Below the pieces are notes generated by a model. The model was not told where the DNA came from. It made no database searches and saw only the letters and a list, made by a program, of their open reading frames with translations. Both the position numbers and the translations under genes were made by a program. Below, piece after piece: positions 1 through 7,997 of a stretch of 47,373 bases of DNA. Location of the stretch: NCBI RefSeq assembly GCF_000936425.1, contig NZ_AVFK01000048.1:1-47373 (forward strand), read 5' to 3'. Within the stretch, counting starts at the first letter, position 1. Each line of letters starts with the position of its first letter. Origin of the DNA: Skermanella aerolata KACC 11604 (GTDB lineage: Bacteria > Pseudomonadota > Alphaproteobacteria > Azospirillales > Azospirillaceae).

Positions 1-46
1 GGCCGCATGACAAACGTTGCCACTGGTCCGGTCTGGCGGGGCAAGG

Positions 47-451
47 TCACTGCTGGGCGATGTCGGCCTGATCACCGCGCTGCGGGTTGCTGGCCCCGAA
101 GGCTGCGGGCGAGGCATCGGTGATGGCCGCTGTGGAAACGATGCCGGTGGCTTTGCCGGCGTCGGATGCGAGGTCCATCACCGAGGTCAGTTCATTGCCG
201 AAGAAATCGACGCCGACCGAGCCGTTGCGGGTCTCGACCCCCGTGGCGTAGGCGTTGGCGCCGGCCGCCGAATCGGTCACGGGTCTGCTGAATGAATCGG
301 TCTGCACCATTCCCTTCAGCAGGGGCTCCCAGACTGGGCCCTCGGCACCTTCCTTGAAATAGCGGTAGTTCGCCATGTAGGACGCAGAAGCGCCATCCGG
401 CAGCATGAAGATGACGTTCTTCGCTGGGACGGTGGTCAGTTCGTCAGCCAT
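47..451 (-). pseudogene. Alkaline phosphatase, N-terminal fragment
   Basis: This reads as the first 134 residues of a PhoA-type alkaline phosphatase, a periplasmic zinc phosphomonoesterase. The family metal-site motif MLPDGAS (about residues 16-22) and the catalytic-serine motif VTDSAAGANAYATG (Ser at about 61) are both present. The frame stops after IAQQ at the left edge, where a full enzyme would need some 300 more residues. No signal peptide is visible: the protein starts MADELTTVP, directly before the conserved core. The gene is therefore broken at its 3' end, and probably also lost its export signal. What lies left of position 47 could not be identified. The family assignment is firm; whether the remaining part lies outside the window cannot be told. 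Confidence 0.75.
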
Positions 452-695
452 GAGTACAATCCTTCCGTATGGCAGCTTTTTGCTGGTTAACGGAAAGCTA
501 GAGCCGCGATGCGGCAGGCCTGTGATACAACTATGAAGTTTTCTTTTTTTGTATAAGCGATTTCGCCGTGTAATTCAGACAAAACATCATCAACAGTCCG
601 CTTGTGTCGTGGGTAACTCAGACGGTGGGCTTGACCGCCCCACACTATATGGCCGAGCCTTTGGAGGCCATTCCTTCAGAAGAGGCTGCTAACCA

Positions 696-2306
696 ATGCG
701 TAGAACCGCCCTTCTTGTCTGCTCACTACTAACGATACCCCAACTGGCGCTGGCCCAGACCGCAGCCGAGCCCAGCGCCGTCGCCGCGTCTGCCGACAGG
801 CTGCCTTCACTCAAGCAGGAAATTGCGGCGAGTGTGGAAGCCAACGGCAAGCTCACCCAGGAGATGATCGACATGATCTTCAGCTTCGGTGAGCTTGCTT
901 TCCAAGAGGTGGAAACCTCACGCTATGTTACGGAGATCCTCGAGAAGAATGGGTTTGCCGTAGAGCGTGGCATCTCGGGCATGCCCACCGCCTGGATCGC
1001 CCGCTGGGGGACCGGCAAGCCGGTGATCGCTTTCGGCAGCGACATCGACGGCATACCGAAGGCATCTCAGAAGCCGGGCGTCGCCTATCACGAACCAATG
1101 ATCGAGGGTGCCCCCGGTCATGGTGAAGGGCATAACTCGGGCCAAGCCGTGAACGTGACGGCCGCACTGGCGCTGAAGACGATCATGGAGCGGGAGAAGC
1201 TGCCGGGAACCCTGGTTCTCTGGCCCGGAGTTGCCGAGGAACTGCTGGCTGGCAAAGCCTACATGGTCCGCGACGGCCACTTCAAGGATGTGGATGCCGT
1301 ATTGTTCACCCATGTCGGTGACAATCTCGACGTCACTTGGGGGCAGCCAAACGGCACGGGCATGATTTCCGTCGAGTACACCTTCAAGGGAGAATCCGCC
1401 CATAGCGCCGCACGGCCCTGGCGGGGACGTAGCGCGCTTGACGCCGTCGAGCTGATGAACATCGGCTGGAACTTCCGGCGCGAGCATCTCGAGCCCGAGC
1501 AGCGATCCCACTATGTTATCAAGAACGGTGGCGACCAGCCCAACGTTGTGCCGTCGCTCGCTTCGGTCTGGTACTTCATCCGGGAGATGGATGCCGCGGA
1601 TATCGAAAAGAACTTCGGCATTGCCAACAAGATGGCCGAAGCGGCCACCATGATGACGGATACCACGGTGTCGCGGCGCATCATCGGGTCCGCCTGGCCA
1701 CGACACTTCAACAAGGTGATTGCGGAGACGATGAGCGAAAACATCACCGCGGTAGGCCTGCCCAAGTGGAGCGAGGACGATCAGGCCTTGGCCAAGGGGG
1801 TTCAGCGGACCGTCAAGGTCAAGGACAAAGGCCTGGCCAACGAGCTCGAGAAGTTCAAGCCGCCGGCCGAGAAGCCGGAAAGCGGCGGATCGGACGACAT
1901 CGGCGACATCTCCTGGGCAGTGCCGACTGTGACCCTGCGCTACCCGTCGAACATTCCGGATCTGCCAGGACACCATTGGGCCAACGCTATCTCCATGGCG
2001 ACACCGATCGCCCACAAGGGGGCAACGGCGGGTGCTAAGGTCATGGCCATGACCACGCTCGACCTCCTGCTCCGACCGGAACTGATCACGCAGGCCTGGA
2101 CTTACTACAAGGATGTCCAGACCAAGGAGGTCAAGTACAAGCCTTTCATCTCCACCAAGGACAAGCCGGCAACCTACATCAACGCCGACGTCATGGCCCA
2201 GTACCGGCCAGAGATGAAGAAATTCTATTATAATCCAGCTCTTTACCCGAGCTACCTTGAACAGCTGGGTATCAAGTACCCGACCCTGGAAAAGGCGGCG
2301 AACTGA
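696..2306 (+). CDS. Exported AbgB-like M20 family amidohydrolase
   Basis: A 536-residue metallohydrolase of the M20D/AbgB type (p-aminobenzoyl-glutamate hydrolase relatives). Residues 1-21 form a Sec signal peptide ending ALAQ, so it acts in the periplasm. The body follows the AbgB order: GHGEGHN at 141-147, VAEELLAGKAYMVRDG near 179-194, the AHSA dimerisation-domain start near 235, and the conserved late GDISW and IAHKG segments. In most M20D enzymes the first motif is GHGCGHN with a metal-binding cysteine; here that position is Glu. AGAGG lies upstream of the ATG at 696. It stands alone, with no transporter or abgA partner, so the substrate (a folate fragment or another N-acyl amino acid) is open. 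The family call is confident and the substrate is not. Confidence 0.85.
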   Translation: MRRTALLVCSLLTIPQLALAQTAAEPSAVAASADRLPSLKQEIAASVEANGKLTQEMIDMIFSFGELAFQEVETSRYVTEILEKNGFAVERGISGMPTAWIARWGTGKPVIAFGSDIDGIPKASQKPGVAYHEPMIEGAPGHGEGHNSGQAVNVTAALALKTIMEREKLPGTLVLWPGVAEELLAGKAYMVRDGHFKDVDAVLFTHVGDNLDVTWGQPNGTGMISVEYTFKGESAHSAARPWRGRSALDAVELMNIGWNFRREHLEPEQRSHYVIKNGGDQPNVVPSLASVWYFIREMDAADIEKNFGIANKMAEAATMMTDTTVSRRIIGSAWPRHFNKVIAETMSENITAVGLPKWSEDDQALAKGVQRTVKVKDKGLANELEKFKPPAEKPESGGSDDIGDISWAVPTVTLRYPSNIPDLPGHHWANAISMATPIAHKGATAGAKVMAMTTLDLLLRPELITQAWTYYKDVQTKEVKYKPFISTKDKPATYINADVMAQYRPEMKKFYYNPALYPSYLEQLGIKYPTLEKAAN

Positions 2307-2390
2307 TCAATCCTGAGGCCATGGTCGAAAAACCGGGCTCCTCGAATGGGGACGCCCGGATATTACAGGCATGAAGTGGAGCAAATTCGC

Positions 2391-2415
2391 GCATTGTCCT
2401 CTATACAGACAATGC
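2391..2415. terminator. Perfect inverted repeat between convergent genes
   Basis: GCATTGTC and GACAATGC form a perfect 8-bp inverted repeat around a 9-nt loop. It lies between the 3' ends of the M20 gene and the PCuAC gene, which converge. The position suggests a transcript end, but there is no T-run, so a protein-binding palindrome is equally possible. Confidence 0.35.
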
Positions 2416-2516
2416 ATCATGATCCAGCCGCAAGGAACTCGGCATGTCACTGACAGCCCGGATACTTGAACCAAGTTGGTGGCGAGTTCGCTGACGGCAT
2501 CGCTCTTGCCATAGCT

Positions 2517-2966
2517 CTATTCCGGGCCCATAGCAGCTGGTTTGCCAACCTTGACCGGGATCTCCACAATGCCAGCCTTCTCAAAGGTGACTGTGAGCGG
2601 GAACTGTTGGCCTACCTTCAGGCCGCTGCTCAACTCGGAAAGCATGATGTGCGTGCCGCCGGGCTTGAATTCGAGACTGCCGCCCGCAGGAACGGCGAGA
2701 CCTTCCACCTCGCCTGGCTTCCTGGTTCCGTGACTCATCGCCATGACTTCCCCGGCAACGGGCGCCTGGAGGGAAATGATGCGATCCGCCTGAGAACCCG
2801 TGTTCCTGACGGTCAGGTATGCCACGCCGCTTTTAGCGGAAGGTATCGTTGCCCGGGCCCAAACCTGATCGACAACCAGATCTCCCACCTGGATCGGATC
2901 GGCCAGGGCAGAATCGAGTATAAGCGCCCACATTCCAGCCGCGAGCCAAGCGCCCTTGATCCCCAT
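2517..2966 (-). CDS. PCu(A)C-type periplasmic copper chaperone
   Basis: A 149-residue protein of the PCu(A)C (DUF461) family, which carries Cu(I) in the periplasm, typically to the CuA site of cytochrome oxidase together with SCO proteins. A signal peptide spans about residues 1-23 (ends ALA). The second half of the copper motif, HIM (H106, M108), is present after the family PAGGSLEFKPGG stretch. The first His-Met pair is not in its usual place: the position expected to be His after EV reads Met, and a nearby MSH may substitute. It is the last gene of a minus-strand run after SCO1. The ATG at 2966, with AGGAAAGG upstream, is preferred over the TTG one codon earlier. Confidence 0.85.
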   Translation of the reverse strand: MGIKGAWLAAGMWALILDSALADPIQVGDLVVDQVWARATIPSAKSGVAYLTVRNTGSQADRIISLQAPVAGEVMAMSHGTRKPGEVEGLAVPAGGSLEFKPGGTHIMLSELSSGLKVGQQFPLTVTFEKAGIVEIPVKVGKPAAMGPE

Positions 2967-3083
2967 CAACCATCCTTTCCTCTTGTTTATTTTTCAAGCC
3001 GAACAACGCCTGGTTTTCTAACCAACTTTCCTGGGTCGGGGAGCTTGGATAGTGCATTATCGCGGAGCAGCATTCAGTGTCGA

Positions 3084-3698
3084 TCACGCTGGAACTACTG
3101 AAAGCAAAGTCTCGACGATCTCCTCGGGGCTGGCGAAGGGTGAAGACCCCGTCCATCTGTCTATCGTATCATTGCCGACCCTGATGGTTCCAATATGCTG
3201 TTCGGGGTCGGCATCGATCGCAGGATCCGAACTGGCAAAACCAAGCTTGCGCCGTAGCATGTCCGTGTCCGCGCGGGAGCCTCGAAGAAACAGCCAGCCG
3301 GGTTGTACGTCATAAACCTCGACATACTCCTTTATCATCTCCGCCGTATCGACTTCTGGCTGAAGAGTTATGGAGTACATGAAGATGTCACGTCCGACCC
3401 GATCGCCAAGCAACCGCTGAACTTCAGCCAGGTTCTGCGTAGTCAATGGACAGACATCGCCACACTCCGTGTAAAAAAAATTGATAACGACAATCTTTCC
3501 TTTGATGAGATCATCGTAGAAGCGGTAAGTTTTTCCATCGTGTGATTGTAGTAGCGTATCTGGGAACCTTTCGTGAGAGGAACTCTCGACGTCGCTCGAC
3601 TCCACTCCAAGCAGCAAGTTGAGAATTCCAATGGTCAGGAGACTGGCACCCACTGCAGTTCCACCGTAGAGCAGGAATTGTCTTCTACTCCTATCCAT
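3084..3698 (-). CDS. SCO1/SenC family copper/thiol protein
   Basis: A 204-residue membrane-anchored thioredoxin-fold protein of the SCO1/SenC family, which inserts or reduces copper sites, usually in cytochrome oxidase. The N-terminus (DRSRRQFLL followed by a hydrophobic stretch to about 30) is an uncleaved anchor with a Tat-like look. The copper ligands are clear: CGDVC (C79, C83) and the distal His in DPEQHIG (H168). A strong GGGGGATGG ribosome site precedes the ATG. It sits 21 bp after a one-helix membrane protein and before the PCuAC chaperone, a classic SCO/PCuAC pairing, but here downstream of a manganese-type Nramp transporter. Confidence 0.9.
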   Translation of the reverse strand: MDRSRRQFLLYGGTAVGASLLTIGILNLLLGVESSDVESSSHERFPDTLLQSHDGKTYRFYDDLIKGKIVVINFFYTECGDVCPLTTQNLAEVQRLLGDRVGRDIFMYSITLQPEVDTAEMIKEYVEVYDVQPGWLFLRGSRADTDMLRRKLGFASSDPAIDADPEQHIGTIRVGNDTIDRWTGSSPFASPEEIVETLLSVVPA

Positions 3699-3719
3699 GA
3701 TCCATCCCCCACTAGAAAA

Positions 3720-3944
3720 TCAGGTATTTTCCAACCAGACGGGTATCAGATCAGTAACGTGACTGCCGCTTGCATAGATCAGAAGCAAAGCGCAGGAGAA
3801 CAGCACAAAAATGGTCATCCCGAACCATTCCCATGGGTTTCGGTGTTGGCTCCATGGAGGCTCCTGTCGGCCGAAAGAACTCCGGCTGCCATCAGACCTT
3901 CCGCTGCGGAAAACGACATCTATCAGCCTTCGAGTGATCACCAT
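3720..3944 (-). CDS. Small one-helix membrane protein, unknown
   Basis: A 74-residue protein, not recognised. Residues 1-40 are basic and polar, and residues 43-63 (FGMTIFVLFSCALLLIYASG) form one transmembrane helix followed by a short tail. It fits tightly into the operon: 8 bp after the Nramp stop and 21 bp before SCO1, on the same strand, which supports it as a real gene. The ribosome site is weak. It might be an assembly factor or a small subunit associated with SCO1; nothing in the sequence decides this. Confidence 0.55.
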   Translation of the reverse strand: MVITRRLIDVVFRSGRSDGSRSSFGRQEPPWSQHRNPWEWFGMTIFVLFSCALLLIYASGSHVTDLIPVWLENT

Positions 3945-3952
3945 ACCGTGCC

Positions 3953-5323
3953 TTATCCCAGCGCGAAGTCAATCAGGAGCTTGACGTTCAGGGCTACGAT
4001 GACGGCAGCGACTAGGCTTGCGAAAGTCACAAGCCATTTCGGCGCAACCAATGCCCCCATCTTGGCCTTGCTTGCCGTGAATGTCACAAGCGGAATGACG
4101 GCGAAGGACAGCTGCAGGCTTAGTATGACCTGGCTCAGGATAAGGAGCTTCGCCGTACCGGACTCACCGTACCAGATCGTCACGGCCGCAGCGGGGACGA
4201 TCGCGACGAGGCGGGTGACCAGGCGTCGTACCCAGGGCGGCAGCCGGATCTCCAGGAAGCCCTCCATAACCGCCTGACCCGCGAGAGTGGCCGTTACGGT
4301 CGAGTTCAAGCCGCAGCACAGCAAGGCGATGCCGAACAGGGTCGGCGCGAAGGCTGTGCCCAGCAGCGACGACAGCAGCCCATGCGCTTCGCCGATTTCG
4401 GCGATTTCGGTCCGGCCCGTACTGTGAAACGCCGAAGCGGCCAAAATCAGGATCGAGGCGTTGATCAGGAGGGCGAACATCAGCGCAACCGTCGAGTCGA
4501 TGGTGGCGTATTTCAGCGCCTCCCGCTTCTCGCCAGTTGATCCGCCGTACGCCCGTGTCTGCACGATCGCGGAGTGGAGATAGAGATTGTGGGGCATCAC
4601 TGTGGCGCCCAGAATGCCGAGCGCCAGATAAAGCATCTCGGGGTTGGTAACGATCGCTGTGGTCGGTGCGAACCCGCGGATCACCTCGCCCCACTGCGGA
4701 TCGGCAAGCGCCACCTGTACACCGAAACAGACCGCAATGACGCCGAGCAGCGTCACGATCAGCGCCTCCAGGTAGCGAAACCCGAGCTTCTGCAGGTAAA
4801 GGATCAGGAACACGTCAAGCGCCGTGACCAGGACGCCGATTTCCAGCGGAATGCCGAATAGGAGGTTGAGACCGATTGCCGTTCCGATCACCTCCGCCAG
4901 GTCCGTGGCCACGATGGCGAGTTCGGCAAGGAACCAGAGGATAAGGGCAACAGGTTTGGGGTAGGCGTCGCGGCAGGCTTGCGCGAGATCGCGTCCGGAT
5001 GCGATGGCGAGTCGTGCGCACAGCGACTGCAGCACAATCGCCATGATATTGGAAACCAGGGCCACGACCAAAAGCGTGTAGCCGAACCGGGAACCACCTG
5101 CGATCGAGGTCGCCCAGTTGCCTGGGTCCATGTAGCCGACAGCGACGAGATAGCCGGGTCCGATGAACGCTGCGAGCTTGCGGGCACCTGGACCCGTGCG
5201 CGGCACTGCGATGCTCCGATTGACGTCTCCGAGCGGAGCGTTCCCCCGCTCCCGGCGCCAGCCGGTAAGTCCATCACGGGTCCGCTTACCCTCGAGAGAT
5301 TTGCTCGCCACCCAGGTGTCCAT
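3953..5323 (-). CDS. mntH: Nramp-family Mn2+/divalent metal transporter
   Basis: A 456-residue Nramp (MntH-type) proton-coupled importer of Mn2+ and Fe2+ in the inner membrane. Metal-site motifs are intact: DPGN at 66-69 in the first helix and MPHN at 243-246 in the sixth, with some eleven hydrophobic segments and a polar N-tail of about 45 residues. The ATG at 5323 is chosen because GGAG lies 6 nt upstream; an in-frame TTG 33 bp earlier has no such site. It heads an operon with a one-helix protein, SCO1 and PCuAC. A palindromic TAGC-N4-GCTA site about 130 bp upstream matches the enterobacterial MntR box, and an mntR homologue lies 5 kb away, so manganese repression is likely. Confidence 0.92.
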   Translation of the reverse strand: MDTWVASKSLEGKRTRDGLTGWRRERGNAPLGDVNRSIAVPRTGPGARKLAAFIGPGYLVAVGYMDPGNWATSIAGGSRFGYTLLVVALVSNIMAIVLQSLCARLAIASGRDLAQACRDAYPKPVALILWFLAELAIVATDLAEVIGTAIGLNLLFGIPLEIGVLVTALDVFLILYLQKLGFRYLEALIVTLLGVIAVCFGVQVALADPQWGEVIRGFAPTTAIVTNPEMLYLALGILGATVMPHNLYLHSAIVQTRAYGGSTGEKREALKYATIDSTVALMFALLINASILILAASAFHSTGRTEIAEIGEAHGLLSSLLGTAFAPTLFGIALLCCGLNSTVTATLAGQAVMEGFLEIRLPPWVRRLVTRLVAIVPAAAVTIWYGESGTAKLLILSQVILSLQLSFAVIPLVTFTASKAKMGALVAPKWLVTFASLVAAVIVALNVKLLIDFALG

Positions 5324-5841
5324 TGAAAGCTCCACGATTGCAATGCGGTCGTCCAACAGAGCGTGTTAAGCCGTAGGCACCTGGTCCACGAGTCACGCGC
5401 TCCAGCGCCGCGGCGTCAAATCGAAATTGTTGCCAGGCACAAAACGTGTAGCCTATGCTATAGTTCATTATTCCGAAGCTGTGATCAACATTTAGATGAG
5501 GCAAGATGCTGGGTGCCTTGGCCGGATGGCGCCCATGTTCAAAAAGAGGTATAGCTCGGCAACGGATCGGCAACGTGGAGTGCGTCACCCAGACCGGCAG
5601 GTAGCCAACTTCCAGTGGCTGCGGGAGATGTGCTTTTTGAGCTAAGGCTCCAAGGAACACTTTGCCATCCGGCTGGAAAGGCTGTAGCTGATCGCCCAAA
5701 GACAGCTTGAGACAACGAGTGGTTTACGATGGGCAAGCGGTTGATCACTAGGTTCGCCGAGCCACCAAAAGCCCGCCGCAACATGGCACAGGTTTGACGG
5801 GCCTGCAGCCGAATGGACGAAATCGACGTCATGTACCAGAG
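5324..5841. other. Gene-poor leader of the Nramp operon
   Basis: About 500 bp with the MntR-type box but no gene I can support. Short open frames follow the FemAB-like gene on the minus strand, but they match no family and lack convincing starts. The region may be the decayed tail of a gene once downstream of the FemAB-like gene. Confidence 0.4.
5444..5466. promoter_or_regulatory. Putative MntR box upstream of the Nramp operon
   Basis: The core TAGC-CTAT-GCTA at 5449-5460 is an inverted repeat with the same arms and 4-nt centre as the enterobacterial MntR box (TAGC-AAAG-GCTA, from memory). A 23-bp stretch around it agrees at 18 positions with a second site at 10344-10366 next to the mntR homologue. 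The AT-rich surroundings suit a promoter. Binding itself is inferred. Confidence 0.7.
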
Positions 5842-6798
5842 TCAGACGTAGCCACCGACGAGGCGGAACGGCTTGCCTCCCATTCGGGTCTTGAACTGGG
5901 CTATGCCCGATGTCGTTTCGTTGATGCCGCCGAGATCGAAGCCGGTGTAGCTGTGTTCCAAAAGCCAGAGCACGGACTGCCAGAGCAGGAAATGGTGGGC
6001 CCGAACCGCGCGCCCCTGCTCGTTCGTCCACCCCACCTGGTACGTCGCTGCCCGTCCATGCCGCACCAGCAGGACCCCGGCAACTGGCTTACCGCCATGC
6101 AGGGCCCTCAGCACTACCAGGGGCGGTTTGTCGGCGGAGGCTCCGTGCATCGCGCGAAGAAATGCGGGTGATGGACCGCGGTAGTTCCTCGCGATCTTGT
6201 CCTCGAGGTAGTGCTCCATCAGCCAGTCGAACTGCTTTCCGGCCGATGTTTCCGTCTCCAACACCAGGTTGTGCCTTTCAGCCTGGTGCAGCTGGTTTCG
6301 CCACTTGCCATGCAACCCCGCGCGAACAGCCTGTGAACCGGGTGTCAGGTCGAGCCAGACCGACTCGTATCCCTCGCTCCACCGCCTGAAGCCCGTCGCC
6401 GACATCCGCTGCCGCGTCGCGGGATCATCGCGAAGTTCGGGGTGGAACACGAGGGGGCGGCCATGCCGCAGGAGGTACCGGTCCCGGATCATCCTCAGGA
6501 CGAGCTTCAGCATCTCACCAGGGATCTCATCGTAAATCCACAACGGTCCACGGTAAATGCGGCACGCAGTGAGGAACGGCAGCAACTTTCTGGTCTGAAC
6601 CTGAACCAGGCCGACCGGCTTTTCTTCAAAATGGATGATGCCGAAATCCGCCTTCCATCCTTCCACCTTCGCTAAGGCAATGCCGTACTGCCACGTCTGC
6701 AGCAGCGTCGGCCGTTTGCAACGCGCCAGCAGAGCATCCCATTGGCCGAAGGTGCAGTCATTCCAATCGATCCGGAAAGGATTGAACGGCAGTGTCAT
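5842..6798 (-). CDS. FemAB/GNAT-like peptidyl or aminoacyl transferase
   Basis: A 318-residue protein resembling the FemA/FemB and acetyltransferase-6 group, tandem GNAT folds that move an acyl or aminoacyl group onto peptidoglycan or surface polymers. Family-like features are the opening LLQTWQYGIALAKVEGW (about 35-51), a central YESVWLDLT segment, the KWRNQLHQAERHNL helix (about 165-178), and the C-terminal GFDLGGINETTSGIAQFK. There is no signal peptide or membrane helix, so it is cytosolic. It stands alone between metal genes, and no cell-envelope partner is seen. It could equally belong to an exopolysaccharide pathway. Fold assignment is good and the substrate unknown. Confidence 0.7.
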   Translation of the reverse strand: MTLPFNPFRIDWNDCTFGQWDALLARCKRPTLLQTWQYGIALAKVEGWKADFGIIHFEEKPVGLVQVQTRKLLPFLTACRIYRGPLWIYDEIPGEMLKLVLRMIRDRYLLRHGRPLVFHPELRDDPATRQRMSATGFRRWSEGYESVWLDLTPGSQAVRAGLHGKWRNQLHQAERHNLVLETETSAGKQFDWLMEHYLEDKIARNYRGPSPAFLRAMHGASADKPPLVVLRALHGGKPVAGVLLVRHGRAATYQVGWTNEQGRAVRAHHFLLWQSVLWLLEHSYTGFDLGGINETTSGIAQFKTRMGGKPFRLVGGYV

Positions 6799-7256
6799 GC
6801 TGACCAGCCTCGTCCTTGATTGAGCCTGGTCCAGCTGTTGCGGCAGCGTGCGCCCAACGCCAGCCCAGAGTCGGCGCCGGAAGGATTGATCAACTGGGAA
6901 TGCCGATCAGGGCGCGATCCTTCGGCTCGGCGAGTCGTCATGATCTGCTTTATTGCCATAAATACTTTACTCTCAATAAGGAATTTTGGGCGATCGGTTA
7001 TGGCGGCGAAAACCACCTGTCCCTCATGGCGATCCGAGGTGGCTGTCCTCTGTCAGCCTTTCATCTCGGGGTGGACAGGATCACGACAGAGCAGATACCA
7101 GACGCCGCAACTCCAGCTGAAAACGCAGGAAGACGACGTATGGATCCACGCCGTCGTGGTAGTGGCGGCATGATGCCGTTTCAATTAGAGCCAGTTGACG
7201 CTTGCCAAGCCAGCCTGCACGCAGGAAGATTTGGCCTTGTTCGTAGGAGACCGCAC
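6799..7256. other. Gene-poor leader of the Spy-like gene
   Basis: About 460 bp without a supported gene. The last 60 bp before the Spy-like start resemble the leader of the broken second copy near 32.44-32.5 kb (shared GACRCTTGCCAA, GGAAGATTT and AGGAGACCGC elements), so this part is probably promoter and leader DNA copied along with the gene. Confidence 0.45.
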
Positions 7257-7826
7257 ATGTTCCCAGCCCTTGCCCTCAGTGCCTCTCTCGCACTCACCAC
7301 GCTTGGCCTGTCGGGTGCCGCGTCCGCACAGGTGACCCACACACCGCAGCAACCTTATGCCCATCTCCATTCCCGTCCCGTCAAGGCGCTTTCCGACCAG
7401 CAGATCGCTGATCTGCGCGCCGGTCGCGGCATGGGGTATGCGCTCCCGGCTGAGTTGAACGGGTATCCCGGTCCCTTGCATACTCTGGAGAATGCTGAGG
7501 CACTCATGCTCAGCCCTTTCCAGCGTGAGCGTACCAGAACCTTGTTCGAGGCCATGAAGGCACAGGCCGTACCCTTGGGTGAACGGCTGATTGAGCAGGA
7601 AACCGAACTGGAACGGCTGTTCGCCGAGAGGGCGGTTACGCCAGCGAGCCTGGAGGCGGCGACGAACGCGATCGGCGTGACGCAGGGTGCGCTGAGAACT
7701 GCTCACCTCCGCTATCACCTCATGATGGTGGAGGTGCTGACGTCGGAGCAGGTTCAGCGCTATGCCGAAGCTCGGGGTTATAGTGGTGGACATGAACAGG
7801 AGGGGCACAGCGATCACGCCCGCTGA
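7257..7826 (+). CDS. Spy/CpxP-like periplasmic protein
   Basis: A 189-residue exported, mostly helical protein of the Spy/CpxP metal-sensor or chaperone type. A signal peptide (MFPALALSASL to ASAQ, about 23 residues) is followed by QPYAHL, an LSDQQIADLRAGRG helix, and later TSEQVQRYAEARGY, a variant of the LTxxQ motif. The tail is His-rich (HEQEGHSDHAR). The start at 7257 is set by AGGAGA 6 nt upstream and by the signal peptide; the open frame runs much further upstream without coding character. A frameshifted second copy lies at 31.9-32.4 kb on the other strand. Its role is probably envelope protection or sensing under metal stress. Confidence 0.8.
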   Translation: MFPALALSASLALTTLGLSGAASAQVTHTPQQPYAHLHSRPVKALSDQQIADLRAGRGMGYALPAELNGYPGPLHTLENAEALMLSPFQRERTRTLFEAMKAQAVPLGERLIEQETELERLFAERAVTPASLEAATNAIGVTQGALRTAHLRYHLMMVEVLTSEQVQRYAEARGYSGGHEQEGHSDHAR

Positions 7827-7997
7827 CCTAGCATCGAGGGCCTTTACTCATGGCCGAAGCACACGCCCATGACAGTCATGCCCAATGGTGACGCACAAGA
7901 ATAAGAAGGTGCTCTGGGTGATGCTGCCGACCGACTGTTCTGCCCTATTCACCTTAGCTGCCTGGTACTTCAAGACCGATTGAAAAACACTGTGGCC
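7827..7997 (+). other. Short gap with possible CDF-exporter remnant
   Basis: The segment encodes two short stretches in different frames, MAEAHAHDSHAQW and then THKNKKVLWVMLPTD, which recall the His-rich start and first helix of CDF cation exporters. It is too short and broken to call firmly, and could be chance. Confidence 0.25.

Noticed and set aside
918-2015. Long open frame (365 codons) on the minus strand within the M20 gene
   Set aside because: It is antisense to a clear enzyme with signal peptide and motifs, has Arg/His/Gly-rich composition and matches no family; GC-rich genes often leave such open antisense frames.
5286-5832. Overlapping short minus-strand frames after the FemAB-like gene
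   Set aside because: They overlap one another in different frames, include the MntR box region and match nothing recognisable.
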